A stretch of DNA of 64,000 bases from Sistotremastrum niveocremeum HHB9708 (GCA_001630475.1 KV419398.1:347825-411824); one strand, 5' to 3'. Counted from the first letter of the stretch, positions 45,423 through 57,687 are shown. Numbers and translations are program-made. The notes: generated by a model from the letters alone, not told the origin.

Positions 45423-46690
45423 ATGGGCCGGACACCTGGAGCCAAGAACAAGCCTAAAAACAATGCCAAAGCTGTCCGCGAGAAAAAAGAAGAACCCGGG
45501 AAATCTGCAGTGGGAGAAGAGCTTCAGAATGGCGAGTCGACAGAAGGGGTGGGACTGAAGCAAGTCGCCAAGAAAGCTCAATGGACCGAGGAGATGAGAC
45601 ATACTCTCACAAGAACGCTCATTGCTGCAACGGAGAAGGGTTACCGCGCCGACAATGGCTTCAAGGCCCTGGCATGGACCATGTGCGCTGAGGCTCTCGG
45701 ACTCACGGACAATCAGTGCCACAGTCAATTCAACACGGTGAGCCTGAGTGCTTCTGCAACGTACTTCTTGAATCTTGGCTGACAAAGTAGCGTAGCTGAA
45801 GGCAGCCTTTGGTGTTGTCAAAGAGCTCCGGAGCAAAAGCGGATTTGGTTGGGATCCAGAGCTTCATATGGTTACCAACACCGACCACAAGGCATGGGAA
45901 AGCTTGATCAAGACGGTATGTGCTCGAATTGCGAAAGTTCCAGTCAAGTACTGAGTGATGCTGCCAGAATCCCAAGATGAAGGAATGGCGAATCAAGACC
46001 TTCCCGTACTACGATGCCATGCTCATTCTTGCTGATGGAAAAGTGCCGACTGGTGCAGCGGCTTTCAGTGTCAACTCCAAGCGTCCCAAGGTGCTCGAAC
46101 CTCTCAGTGATGACAACGACAGTGAGGGTGACGAACCGGAGGACGAGGTCAAGGCTACGGCAACTCGGTCTGCTAGCTCTGCAGCTTCTGGCCTGAGCAT
46201 CGATCCAAGCATCGATCCGTCACTCATGGGCGACGAGGAAGTCAGCGAAGTCACCCAATCAGCCCCAGCTACTGCTCCGCCAACCCGTACTGGTACCCCT
46301 GCACTCACTCAGGCCAGCTCTACCCAATCCGGTGTGAAGAGAGAGTCGACGGCGGGTGCAGACAGCCCAGCTCCTGCCGCGGAGCCCCCCAGGAAGCGCA
46401 TTCGAACGCAGAGAGCAGCAGCAGCAGATGCGATAGGGAGGTTGGCAGAGAAGATTGGTGATGGGTCCATTCGTGTCGCAAACGCGTTGGCAGATCCATT
46501 CCTGTTGGCGACACAGAGGTTGATGAGCAGCGGATTGCAGTATCCCCTTCGCACGAAACTCCACGTCGCTGAGATCTTCCGTAGCAATGTTGTCTTGATG
46601 ATGACATTCAGCGCAGCCGAGGATATAGAGCAGCAGAAAGAGATCATTGAACAGGCTTTGCAAGGATATGAGGAGCCAGCAGATGATTAG
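45423..46690 (+). CDS. Harbinger accessory protein with Myb/SANT-like DNA-binding domain, 385 aa
   Basis: Three exons (45423-45737, 45796-45915, 45968-46690) give exactly 386 codons. The start MGRTPGAKNKPKNNAK is basic. The Myb/SANT-like trihelix follows: AQWTEEMRHTLTRTLIAATE, FKALAWTMCAEALGL, QCHSQFNTLKAAFG, GFGWDPELHMV, KAWESLIKTNPKMKEWR, FPYYDAMLILADG. This is the fungal version of the Harbinger Myb-like protein, which helps bring the transposase to the nucleus and to the transposon ends. The middle is acidic and Ala/Ser/Thr-rich. A possible nuclear signal (PPRKRIRTQRAAAADA) lies at about 280, and a C-terminal helical region follows. It runs convergently to the transposase with 87 bp between stops. 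Confidence 0.9.
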
Positions 46691-46777
46691 GAGCCCGTAG
46701 GAGACGTTTGGGAACATGCTATACACCATATCATTACATAGAAAGCCATACAGCAATACAGTTCTGCTGATTTATCT

Positions 46778-48104
46778 CTACAGTGCCTCAAAGGCCTCAA
46801 CGTGACGTCCTTCATTGACCCAATCTCGCCACATTTGCTCTGCTATCTCATCCCGACGACGTTCAGCAGCTCTAGTGGCAGCGGCAGTAAACCTGCTCGC
46901 CTGAACACCTCCATCCATCCCTCCATCACCCATCCGTCCATAAACTGTCTCATCTTCATCGGTGTCCTCCTCCCACTGATCATCCGGTGCATGTTGCCGG
47001 AGGAAATTATGAAGGCATGCAATTGCACACACCAGCCGAGCCTGAGTGTCGAGGGGGAACATATTGCATGAGAGGTTGAGGCAGGGGAATCGTTTCTTGA
47101 CTACGCCAAAAATGCGCTCAATCGCATTGCGTAGGCACGCGTGGCGCAGGTTGTAGAGTTCCTTAGCATTTCTCGGACTGCCAAAGAAAGATCAGAAATA
47201 ATCCAAATGTGACAATGAGAGTATACCGTGTTCCAGGAGCATCCCTGCGTACTTCTCGCCACTCCCGAAGATGATATCGAACGCCCCGATATGGGGTCAA
47301 GCAGACAGGACTGATGCCATATCCCGCGTCGGCGAGGTAGTATCGTGGGCTAGGTACAGTGAAATCATCGGACAACGCATCTTGAAGGACTCCTGAGTCC
47401 GAGGCGCTGCCTTCCCACCCGCTGCGTATGTACTGGAAAGTGAGATCAAAAGAGCAGACCGCCAAGACATTTTGGCTGATCCCCCCTTTCCGGTTGCGAA
47501 AACGAGCTTGATCTTCCGGGGCTGGGTTGGCAGCGAAGTGACTTCCGTCAAGGGCACCGATACACTGGCTGAAGTACCGAGCGTATCGGTCGTTCTGAGA
47601 GATCTGAGGAGGGGTCGGGCAGTTTGGTGGAGGGAGGGAGACATAGGAAGGGTAGATTTGGATGATGCTGTGAAGAACGCGGTAGAAGTATCTGTGCACA
47701 GTATGCCCAGAGCGCTGAAAGCGCTCCTGCAAGTCTCGATTAGACCGATGACCTCCTACCGTGTACAAGAACATGCCCAGCATCTCATCAACTGTGACAT
47801 GTCTCGAGCCTCGCAGCCCCCCCTTCTCAACCAACACCTTCCTCAGATCTTGAAAAACTGCTGGCTCCATCCGGAGGGCTTCTCGACAGCGTGTTGGGTT
47901 GGCATCCGGAGCGAGCAGCTCTTGCATCCAGTCGTATCCAGTGAGTGCTGAGGTGCGGCAGGGTTGGTGGTTGAGATTTTCAGCAGCATAGAGGGCAAGA
48001 GCTTGACCAACAACATCGAAAACTTGCTGCCACCAAACAGCAAAGGCCCGAGCACGTTCACGTCGCCGACGCAGCAGCTCGTGGGCCTCAAGGTCGCCCT
48101 CCAT
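46778..48104 (-). CDS. PIF/Harbinger transposase (DDE_Tnp_4 type), 425 aa
   Basis: Two exons (47227-48104, 46778-47177; 49-bp intron) give exactly 426 codons from MEGDLEAHELLRRRR. The N-terminal region has a helix-turn-helix (VTVDEMLGMFLYTVG, then SNRDLQERFQRSGHTVHRYF). The catalytic core shows CIGALDGSHF (first Asp), a spacer with FRNRKGGISQNVLAVCSFD, GSASDSGVLQDAL, YYLADAGYG (second Asp), and RNAIERIFGVVKKRF (Glu). These are all the DDE residues of the family. The C-terminus is charged (ERRRDEIAEQMWRDW). It cuts and inserts the element at TWA sites. No break is seen, so it may be active. An upstream Met at 48191 would add 29 residues; the shorter start fits the family better. Confidence 0.93.
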
Positions 48105-48267
48105 GGTCAATTGTGACAGGTATGTCACAACAACAACGAATGTTCCTGGAATAATATATTTTGCAATGGTCGTTTGGTTTGCCCAGCACAATATAACGAG
48201 ATATAGTATTTTGGATAACTCGTTTTATAATATCTGGATTATATAGTATATTTGAAAAATCCTCGCG

Positions 48268-48284
48268 CGCATCCAAACGACCCC
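48268..48284 (-). repeat. Right TIR of PIF/Harbinger element
   Basis: Exact reverse complement of 45152-45168, followed by TAA at 48285-48287. Confidence 0.9.
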
Positions 48285-48502
48285 TAAGCAGTTCTCGGAT
48301 TTCAAGACTTGATCAGCGCCTTATTCGCAAGGCAGGTATCTGGTGATTTCGTCAAGAATGACACTCATTACAGATACATTTCAGTACAAGATATGCTCAC
48401 AAGACCTAACATGACTACCGTTGTAAATGACCAAGAAATAATGATACACAAGATGATTGAGTCCTATACCCTCCAATTCAGTCCCAAAAAACGGCCTCCA
48501 CT

Positions 48503-50356
48503 CTACCAACTCTCCACCTCAACGCTCTGCCGCACATCCACGATCGTGAACTTCGTCGGACTCCCCGCAAGCCCATGCTCCGGTGACATCTTCCCTATGC
48601 TGTTCGCCCTGTTTCTGACGCCCTCACTTCTTTGAATGGGCAATACCCATCGCAGCCACCATTCTTCAACTTCGTCACGAGCGTCATAATTCCACAGCTC
48701 AAGCATCATGTTCTTGATATCCGCCCCATCCTCTTGTTCCTCATCCGTCTCTTGCTGAAAGACACCGTCGGCGATAGAGAGAGACGCAAGCGATAGTTTA
48801 GGAGTCATGCGATGAGCGACAGCACGAAGAGTACGATCTCGATGATATTGTGTTATTCCATCGTCGAGCGTCATGAGCTCCGCCTTGACTGTTTCGCTCG
48901 TGTGCATTCGATGAGTTCGGTCAATGCGAAGAGTGGAGTAGGCGTTCAAGAGGAGTTCGATGCATTCGTGAGATGAAGAGGTTAAACGAGAGAGGAGATC
49001 GCCGAGAATCTGTGCATCTTCGAAGGGAAGGCAAGCGTGACTTGTGGATCCCGGCTGCATTGACGTATTAGCACATGGCTGATCATAGAGAGGGAAGAAT
49101 AGTACCAGAAGCGAATGAGCGGTGTTCCCAAGAAGTACAATGTGCCCATCTCGAGCTGGAAACGACCAAGCGTCGAGAGGCTCGAGCTCCGTGTGAGATA
49201 CACTCGTGAACGACGAAGAAAGCGATATCAGTTTCTTCAGTCTGTCGGACCTACAATTAGCATAATTTGCGGTCAGGTCACGACAGACTTACTGAGGGCT
49301 GGATTCGTCGGGAATATTTTGAAGATCCATTACATTGCCGTCTTCGGGCACCGGCGTAATCCTAGCCTCGAGAGTATAATTTTCGCGTCCATTCTGGTAT
49401 AGAGTGTCAGCTTGAACCGTCACCCACTGGCCTCCACACACCAAAGGGAATCCATAAACGCTACACGATGAACCCATCCACACATGAACCTGTGGGCACT
49501 TCTCAGCATGCAATATATGTGACACAGATAGATGGCGCACTGTTTCTGTGTCCAACAAACTCGCCAATTCAGGATCATCTCTCATTTTGCTGCCATCGAT
49601 GAACGCGCTGAGGTGACGATTTAATGGGGATCTGGATCAGATGAAATACGATCCCACCTCGAATAAACGGATTTCGGAACCCTCCGTTGTGGGCGCTCTT
49701 TGGAGATAAGGAATCGTCGCACTATGCCATCTACGCCATCGGCTCCGATAAGGAAATCAAAGGGAAGGATCGTCCCGTCAGCCAAGGTAACATGGTCTTC
49801 TTTTCTGCTAATGACGGGGGCGGATGTTTCATGCAGGATGCGAACACCGGCTCCTTTCGTGATGTCATATAGAGAGTCATAAAGTTCATTTTCCTAGAAT
49901 GGGTATTTCATGAATAATCTCAACTTGGGCTAATTAGGTCTGAACATACGGTCATAAATAAGAAAGGCGAGCCAGAATCCTCAACGAGAGTCGGGTCAAA
50001 TGGGACATGGGCGACCAACTCATCCGATTCGACTGAGACGGCGCTGGTCAGAAAACGAGCTAAGGAAAACGAGACGTAACATCAAACTCACAGTTCACAA
50101 AATCGATCCCGTTACACACAAAAGCCTTCTCCGAGATCTTGCCAACCACTCCCCACTCTGCCAGTATCTTGACCATATTCGGAGGTACGTGAAGCGCCGA
50201 GGTCGACGATGCACCTTTGGTCTGCGCAACCAAGACCACAGAATGGCCTGCTTTTTGAAGGGAGAATGCAGCAGCGAGACCAGGCAATCCGCCTCCAATG
50301 ACGACGACAGAAAGCGAAACGGCAGATTTTCGCCCGTGGAAAACGTTAGAAACCAT
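48503..50356 (-). CDS. FAD-dependent monooxygenase, salicylate hydroxylase-like
   Basis: Group A flavoprotein hydroxylase, about 500 aa from several exons, using NAD(P)H and O2 on an aromatic or similar substrate in the cytosol. The start MVSNVFHGRKS is at 50356; an in-frame Met at 50428 would add 24 residues. Motifs in order: SVVVIGGGLPGLAAAFSLQK (Rossmann), then, after an intron, ILHETSAPVISRKEDHVTLADG, FLIGADGVDG (DG motif), WVTVQADTLY, HIVLLGNTAHSLL (GD-like motif), HACLPFEDAQILGDLL, and a C-terminal helical part ending VRQSVEVESW. Oddity: the second FAD motif reads GNTAH where GDAAH is usual, so the ribityl-binding Asp is Asn. Exon joins near 50060-50100 need a weak donor (GTTTGA), so that junction is less sure. 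Confidence 0.82.
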
Positions 50357-52181
50357 GTTCGAAATTATCGTAATCGTGGTCGAGGGTCGTGCTGATCGTA
50401 AAGGAGGGCGTGAGGAGCAACTCGACAAGGACCGTATGGTACGACCTGGAGAGCTTTATAAGTTGACGTCTTGACGTTGACTTCCATTTTATATGCGGCG
50501 GGTCGGCATCCAGCGGTGGCTTCCAATTCCCGTCGAACTTCCTGATTGAGTAAACCCGCTTTTTTTCTCCTTACATTTATCCACTTCCCGTCATCCGACC
50601 AGACGGAATGTAGCGTAAATGGCCCTCATAGGAGAAGCTTAGGGGCGTGGTGGCTGTCAGCGTTCCTGGCGCGGAACCAAACACGACCAAACTGGCTCTC
50701 CTGACAGAAATGCAGGTCGTGGGAACTTCCATATTCGGAGTACCCCTCGCCGAGTTTGGGAATAATTGTTCGCCCCCTTTCAGCATATGGAGTCCTTTTG
50801 AGGTCTCCTGAACTGAAGAGCTCCTCTCGATATCTTCCCGATAAATCTAAACTGCTCACTGAACGGATGTATATCTACTGTATCGCGATTCGTAAACCTT
50901 GACTCTTGCCTTTACGAAGTCTATGCACGAACAGGAGAATCTCAACATGCCAATGCAATCATAACACGAATGCTCAGGTGAGTTAGTTATCGGATAATGT
51001 AGGTGACATTATCACTGTAGTAGTCGCTTATCAATCGAATACATACAATTTGTGGGGGCCTGAACCTCCTTGTGTCGTGCAGATCAACAACATTGCTTGA
51101 AGGCTGCATTGTAACACACCTTGTGAGGAGAAATTCCGGAAACACGCATAGACTGCGAGATAAAAGACCCCTAAAAACCTCAATATATCCGATTGTCACC
51201 GTAAGCTCTCGAGCCTAGATTCAGGATTCTCTGCGGGAGAGGGGGGAGGACCAGTATAACTCGCAAGACTATGATTCCATCTACGCTCATGAGACATGAT
51301 ATTAGGATTGACAATGCGCTTCACCGTGAATAACAAAGTTTCCACCCTACCTTGCGGAGTCCTGCCAGTGGTAGCATGAGTCTGCCTCGAAGTTCAACAT
51401 CTAAATAATTAGCAGTAAAATATATCAGAGGTGAACCGCAGACAAATTATCGAGCATCGAAATCCAGAACATCAGAGCAGGAAGACCCACATCGGAAATT
51501 TAGGGCTAACATCGGGCATCAGATTGATGGTGGTTCTTCAGGTCGTCTGGCTTCGATTTTTCTAGAGAAGGTTAATCCGAGTCGCTACTGGTGGATGGCA
51601 AGGGTCCTGATCATCAGTTTCAGTCTGAGATAGATCGACTCTGGTAATATTCCGATTGTCTGAGGCCGTACCAGGCAAGAGCATCGATGTCCAAGTCCAT
51701 CACATGTTTTTCATAGAAAAACACCGGGGCTGTCTGTCTCAGTTTCATTTGATTCTTCTCAGCTTTCAGAACATTATTTTTCTTGCTGAACTAGCGACAA
51801 AACCATTGAGGCTGCAACGAGTGGATGAAACAAGAAGATTTCAACTCCGCCGCTCTGTTTAACGACGCTATTGATCGATCGTACTGTGAGTCAACGGCGT
51901 CTACCATCATTCCTACCGGGCATCATGACCAGATTCAAATGTTTTCTGGCCCATGTTTAAAGCTTTGATCTGGACTCGGAGCGGTGATGTCTCAGTTTCC
52001 AAGACTTCTTCGTGATGCGAAAAAGGATCACTGTCTTCCTTCAGGCACAACACCATTATTTGCCCATCGATCTAGCGTTCTCCACAAAATCTCAAAATCC
52101 ATGGTAATGCTCATCGAAATTGGTCGCCAAGGCCCTCGGCCTTGATCGTTCATGTCAGCTTTGAGGATGCCTGGCTGGCGA
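50357..52181. other. Intergenic region, no gene supported
   Basis: 1.8 kb between divergent genes. Minus-strand frames at 50577-50859 overlap in different phases with no motif. AT-rich from about 51000 to 51500. No repeat recognised. Confidence 0.5.
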
Positions 52182-52190
52182 TATATAAAT
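52182..52190 (+). promoter_or_regulatory. TATA box for secreted-protein gene
   Basis: TATATAAAT about 82 bp before the ATG at 52272. Confidence 0.5.
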
Positions 52191-52271
52191 GAGCGGTGAA
52201 TATTGTTGTTGCCCGGTATAGCAGGCTATCTTATCCGTTGTCTCCCTTTCATCTTCTCCTTATACTTATCA

Positions 52272-53217
52272 ATGCGCTGGTCGCCCATCTTCATTACCTC
52301 AGTCCTCACTATTCTCTCCGGTACATCCGCACGTCCGACTTCGAATGTCACATCAACATTGTACAAACGAAGTGTTGTATGTGGTCTGAACGTTCGAACA
52401 GCCGTAGCCGAAGATTGTCTCGACAATCGACCGCTCTTGAACTTCGCTCAGTCCGGTTCATTAACTCGACCGACCGTATCTCGAGTGGCCGTTCCCAACG
52501 ATGACGAGATTCCTCCTGGTGCCGCTTGTGGTCTGTCCCAAATTGGCTTTTCAATCATTGGTATACTGAGGAATCGTGGATACAGATCATGTCGTTGAAC
52601 TTCAAGTACTTCAAGAAGCGATGTTACAATCCGGAATGTGTCAAGTCGTCGCAGTATTAGCCCGGATCGGAATATCCAGAGCTACTCAACTCCAAGCCAT
52701 GGCGAATGTCATAAACGGGCCCGGAAATCTGATTTTCCTGGACAGTAGGATCAACAGAGGAGTAAGTCGCCTTTCTCACTTGTCAGAAACTCACTAATAC
52801 AATATATCGTAGAAAGCGAGCTATGTCCGAAACGCTATGGCCGGAGCACAGATTACCAACGAAGTAGTCGCGAACGTCGCCGTCAACGCGTACCTCAGGG
52901 ATCAAACCGTTTCATCTAGTTCTCTGGTCATTGCGCAACATCTGGATGCAACCATCACGGCGATTCTCAACGATGCTGTTGCTCGTGCCCAACAGATTCC
53001 GCCCTTGCACCCGCAGGTTCGACCGCCCAATCAACAAATCGCGGATCAACAGAACTTCAGAAATACGGTCGTAAGTACTTACGAGTTGTGATCATTCGTG
53101 CGATGTACTCATGAATAATAGTTGCACTTCGCAAGTATCCCGCCGGCGCAAAGGATTACCGTCACGAGGCTGTGGAGTCGAGTTCTTCGCGCGACTTTGG
53201 TCAGTGTAGATGAGTGA
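52272..53217 (+). CDS. Small secreted protein of a basidiomycete family, about 262 aa
   Basis: Four exons (52272-52530, 52586-52761, 52813-53070, 53122-53217) sum to 263 codons. The start MRWSPIFITSVLTILSGTSA is a clear signal peptide. After a divergent spacer the conserved core begins ACDHVVELQVLQEAML, then MCQVVAVLARIG, INGPGNLIFLDSRINR, KASYVRNAMAG, SSSLVIAQHLDATITAIL and, near the end, QQIADQQNFRNTV. I know this pattern (CDHxxELQ ... NGxGNLxxxD) from numerous predicted secreted proteins of wood- and litter-decay mushrooms; the function is unknown. The last exon is less certain: without the fourth intron the frame ends at 53091 instead. A TATA box lies about 82 bp upstream. Confidence 0.8.
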
Positions 53218-54409
53218 TAGAGCATTGATAAGTAAGATATCAGGGAAAGTGCGCGAGCAGAAGTTGAGATGCAGTAGTATCGATGCTGACTTGGCTGTAT
53301 CGTGCTCGTCGAATATCAAGTGTCTGAAAGCATGTCTCATAAGTCGTCTTGACGCGGCAGTCCTGCAAATCCAGCCGTAAGATTCGTAAGACATGTCAGC
53401 ATAGCTGGAGATCACAAGCCTGCGGGTCTCCGAAATCGCGCAGTTGACATTGCTGATGGAGCGGTAACAGAAGAAAATGAGTTCACTTCTCAGTCTGGTG
53501 AAGCAGCCAAAACGCGCCGCTTGGTAGCCAACTTCAATTGAACCTGGCCGTGAAGGTCGGGCCAATCAATGGAGTAAACATTGAAGTTCGTCAGAACCGG
53601 TGGAAAGCCTACTGGGAGCGATGTTTGAGCGTGACCACGACCGATGAGTGCGGCCTGGGATGGATTTGGTGTCATAATGTCATATTAAGATCGCCATGGA
53701 GGTAAAGCCTTGTTAGGTCGCTCTATTGTCGTCGTCATTCCGTTGTGGATCCTCACCAGAAGTACCGCAGTTGATAATCATCGACGATTCAGAATATTCC
53801 AGGACTTCAAGTTCGTTGAACTCCGAGGGAAATTCGACAACCTCGATCGTCGCTGCGGTATACATAACGATGCTACAGAGGCATTGGGATCGTCGCAGGC
53901 TAGTCAGCGACATAGCCGGCTATAAATTGTCCGAGAGCAGTGCTCAGTCTTGACGCAAATTTAGACGTTGGAAGTCGAAGACGGAAGCAGACCAAGTTAG
54001 TAAGGCTGCCATTGCGCTATTGACAGTATACTCTCAATCCCCGCTGTGCGCAGTAAAGCTTGATCATGTCTTCACAGGAACACATCAAGGGATTTTGGCC
54101 TTGAGGTGATAGGGATGCCGACTAGCACAAATGCAGAAGTGCCTGGGAAAGCGTCGATAATGAAAGAATAGGCGCTTAATTTCTTTGAACGAGCCAACGA
54201 CCATCCATTTTCGACAATGGTGTTGCTTTTGATGGTTCAGATGCCACCAGGGATGACCCGAAAAAGCCAAGCATCAACAGCAGGTAACAGCTGAGCCTAA
54301 TAGGAACCGGGACGACGCGTGGTAGTGCGGAACCCTCAGCTGTCGAGGAGCCGTATCCTTGGAACGTCACATGAAGGCGGAGACGGACCGAATTGACTGC
54401 AGGCTCTTG
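53218..54409. other. Intergenic region
   Basis: Contains competing minus-strand frames at 53092-53675 with no recognised motif or splice pattern; nothing else supported. Confidence 0.45.
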
Positions 54410-54418
54410 TATATAATA
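54410..54418 (+). promoter_or_regulatory. TATA box for flavin monooxygenase gene
   Basis: TATATAATA about 47 bp before the ATG at 54465. Confidence 0.55.
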
Positions 54419-54464
54419 AGGTGTGCTACAGGCTGTATTGCAAGACAATCTCAGTCTTACCCCC

Positions 54465-56772
54465 ATGTCCGCTACTACAGAAACTCTCCCAACTCTCAGT
54501 ACTCTGGGCTTGCAGGAGGCACCAGCCGCCGCCCAGGTTCAAGCTCCTGCCATCGCTGCCTCCTGGCTTAAGCAGTTCGCCTCCAACATCAACGAGGGCA
54601 ATGTGGATGGCATCGTCGCCCAGTTCATCCCAGACTCGTTCTGGCGTGATGCTCTTGCTCTCACCTGGGATTTCCGCACCTTCCACGGCCAATCTGAGAT
54701 CCGGACGTTCGCCAACGAGCGTCTCAGCCAAGTAAAGGTCTCAGACGTCTCACTGCAATCAGGACCCCATCTCGATGCCATCTACCAAACACCTTTCCCG
54801 GATATTGCATGGATCCAGGCCTTTTTCACTTTCTCAACGGAAATTGGATTGGGCTCAGGGGTCCTCCGTTTAGTGCCACTCCCTTCTGGTGAATGGAAGG
54901 CGCACACGATCTTCACGAAGCTCGAGGGTATCAAGGGTCATCCCGAGCAGATCGGAGCGCTGAGGAATCAGCTTCCGGACCATGGCCTGTGGATTGAGAA
55001 GAGACGACGCGAGCTGGAGTTCGAGGATGGCGATCCCACAGTTATCGTGATTGGTGGTGGTCAATCAGGATTGGATATTGGGGCGAGGTTAAAAGCCCTG
55101 GGTTTATCAACGCTTATTCTGGAGAAGAACCCACGTGTCGGTGATGTGAGTCTTGATCATTCCCATGCTTGTCACTGTTCTGACATGCCGCTTGGTAGCA
55201 ATGGAGAAATAGGTACTGTTTTCCCAATGCGTATTCTCATCCTTCCTAATCATCTCCTATCAGATATGAAGCTCTATGTCTTCATGATCCTGTCTGTGAG
55301 TCGAATTATCTGCTTCTTTAAACTCTTACTCATAAATTCTTAGGGTATGACCACATGCCGTATCTTCCGTACGTATCACGTCTCCTCCCGCATGTACAGC
55401 TCCTCACCGTTCCTATCAAGGTTCCCCTCAACCTGGCCTGTGTATTGCCCTGCCCAAAAGGTATATCTTATCATCCTCCTCACTTGCTCCTCGTTCTGAC
55501 GAGATGACCTGCAGCTTGCCGATTGGCTCGAATCTTACGCTCATGCCCTCGAGCTCAACGTCTGGACATCGGCTCTAGTTTCATCTGCGAAATACGACGA
55601 GTCCAAACAACTCTGGACAGTAACCCTCTCCCGCGCCGGAAAGACACGCACACTTACCGCCAAACATGTCGTCTTCGCCCTCGGTATAGGCGGTGGCGAT
55701 TGGAAGATCCCACCTATTCCCAATCAAGAAGACTTCAAAGGGAAAATCGTACATTCTATGAAACATACGACTGCTAAAGGGTGGGAAGGAAAGAAGGCGC
55801 TTGTGGTTGGCGCTTGCACGAGTGGCCATGATATCGCACATGACTTCTATAATCATGGTGTTGACGTCACTATGTTCCAGAGAAGCTCGACGTATATCAT
55901 GAGTACGAAGAACGGGTTCAAGGTCCTATTCGAAGGTACGTTTTCTCTTATGCTTTTGGAAATCTTGCTCATATCGGTCATTAGGAACATATGAGGAGAG
56001 TGGACCCCCTACGGAGATCGCTGATCGTATCATCGGTTCCTTCCCTAATCGACTGACCAAACTCATGCATCAACGTGCCACCAAATATATCGCACAACTC
56101 GACGATCAAATCCTCCAAGATCTCAAGAAAGTCGGATTCAGAACTAACTTTGGCGAAGACGATTCAGGCTTCCTATTCCTCGCTCTCAAGAGAGCCGGAG
56201 GATACTATCTCGGTACGCTTGACCACGGCTTTGGATTCGATATTCCGCTTACGGGGTTCGACGAATAGACGTCGGCGCTAGTCGATTGATTGCCGATAAG
56301 AAGATCAAGCTCAAAAATGATACTCAGATCAAGAAATTCACCAAGACTGGTGTAGAATTCGAGAACGGCAGTACACTCGACGCAGATATCGTCGTCTTTG
56401 CCACCGGGTAAGCTTCATCTTCGCAATCTATCACCTGCTTCTTCTGACATAACGCGATTAGATTGGGCGATTCACGCTTTGCCATTCGTCAAATCGTCGA
56501 ACCCGAAGTCGGGGCAAAATTGAAGCCTATCTGGGGTATCGACGGCGAAGGCGAAGTACAGAGTACTTGGCGTGGATCAGGCGTGGATAGACTCTGGGTT
56601 ATGATGGGTAATCTCGCGATGTGTAGAGATTGGTCGAAGGCCGTTGCTTTGCGTACGTGTTCCGACCACCGTTCTGCACCGAATGTTCAGCATGCTTATT
56701 CGTGATATAGAAATCAAAGCCGTGGAAGTTGGTGCTTGGGACGGTAAGCAGAGATATTCTAGGAATGATTAG
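54465..56772 (+). CDS. Flavin-containing monooxygenase with N-terminal NTF2-like domain
   Basis: About 620 aa from roughly nine exons. Start MSATTETLPTLSTLG. Residues 30-170 form an NTF2/SnoaL-like domain (AASWLKQFASNINEGNVDGI ... FIPDSFWRDALALTWDFRTF), the standard front part of many basidiomycete FMOs. The FMO domain follows: VIVIGGGQSGLDIGARLK (FAD, GxGxxG), WRNRYEALCLHDPVWYDHMP over several tiny exons, FALGIGGGDWKIPP, FKGKIVHSMKH (FMO fingerprint FxGxxxH), KALVVGACTSGHDIAHDFY (NADPH Rossmann), and DADIVVFATG. The C-terminus ends QRYSRND at 56772. The family oxidises heteroatoms or ketones (for example Baeyer-Villiger or indole-pyruvate type) with NADPH; the substrate here is unknown. All splice junctions checked are in phase, so the gene looks intact. 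It carries a good TATA box. Confidence 0.93.
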
Positions 56773-57041
56773 AAGGGATATGACTCAAAGTGGGGGGGAA
56801 AGAAAATCAGGGAAGTATTGTAATATAAAGATGCGCTTGTATCGTATTTGTCTGTAACACGCTAGGTTCTGTGACGATTAACAATGTACGCGTGTGGTTG
56901 CCCTAGCTGATCGCGACCTGCTCCAGAAGACGCGAGGTGTCAGAAGTCTCATCGTCTTCCTTCATAACCAATCTGGCTTCGTCCATAAAGTTTCGGGGAC
57001 CATCAAAGGATCCATCGTCAAATCTAGGAAATTCATACTCA

Positions 57042-57687
57042 TCAACTCCTCCAATCACCAAATGGCAATGAGTCAACGCACGAAGGAGCCTCGACGACCT
57101 CATGCTTCATACCCATGGTAACAAGACACTCTTTCGTATTTCGATCCATGAACATCATTCTCTTATACGCATCATACGTATAATAAACTTTGCGCATATC
57201 TCCCGGACCCTTTTCGAAATGTGTAGCTTCGGTCCAGCATGGCACCCACATGGTCGAGCCAGTTGTCAAAGAGGATGATTTGAAAGCTTGAAATGGCAAT
57301 GGTTCATGTAGACCTTCGAGTGTAGGAGTATTGGTATCCACGTCGACAAATTGAACAGAGAACATAGTATCGAGCCCAGTGGTGAAAATCGTGCCTCTGT
57401 ATTTTCCAAGAAGCGTGAATTGGCCAACGATCTGCGGTACGGGCGTGATCACTTTGCGTTGTTTGCCTCGAATATTTTGGAATCCAGCTTTCTCTCTTAC
57501 TGTAGCAATATCAAGCGGCGGATCAGCATGAATGAGAGCAGGACGTACCTCTTTCAACGTGGCTCTTTATGAAATTCTTTTTTGCAGCTTCAGAAGCCTT
57601 CAGAATTTGGTTGTATTTATTCAATTCAGCGCGGGTCATAAAACTAGATCCACCCCAGAAGAAAGGGAGGTCCTCGATGTATTGCAT
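57042..57687 (-). CDS. Unrecognised protein, 198 aa
   Basis: Two exons (57549-57687, 57042-57499; 49-bp intron with GTACGT and CTACAG) give exactly 199 codons. The start MQYIEDLPFFWGGSSFMTR is followed by a helix (LNKYNQILKASEAAKKNF), then a likely beta-rich part: VPQIVGQFTLLGKYRGTIF, DTMFSVQFVDVD, FKSSSLTTGSTMWVPCW, RKVYYTYDAYKRMMFMD, and CLVTMGMKHEVVEAP. The repeated strand pattern suggests a barrel-type fold (lipocalin- or DUF3598-like is possible), but no family is recognised. It is convergent to the flavin monooxygenase, with 269 bp between stops. Confidence 0.68.

Larger units (their letters stand above)
45152..48284. mobile_element. Complete PIF/Harbinger DNA transposon, 3,133 bp
   Basis: The 17-bp inverted repeats GGGGTCGTTTGGATGCG (45152-45168) and its reverse complement (48268-48284) bound two convergent genes: a Myb/SANT-like protein and a DDE transposase, the usual PIF/Harbinger pair. 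Both read as whole spliced frames with all catalytic residues, so it may be autonomous. PIF/Harbinger elements duplicate a 3-bp TWA target. Here the left flank is TTA and the right flank TAA, so the inverted identity extends to 20 bp but a perfect direct duplication is not seen. The subterminal 120 bp at both ends are AT-rich with repeated ATATC/TATAT motifs and extra GTCGTTTGG/CGTTTGG copies (45237 and 48168), likely transposase sites. It lies outside and to the right of the 23.7-kb element, between the intact transporter and the FAD monooxygenase. Confidence 0.92.

Noticed and set aside
50577-50859. Minus-strand ORFs upstream of the FAD monooxygenase
   Set aside because: Two overlapping frames of similar length, no family match; probably promoter-region chance ORFs.
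53092-53675. Minus-strand ORFs downstream of the secreted-protein gene
   Set aside because: Partly antisense to the last exon region, frames conflict, no motif or confident introns.
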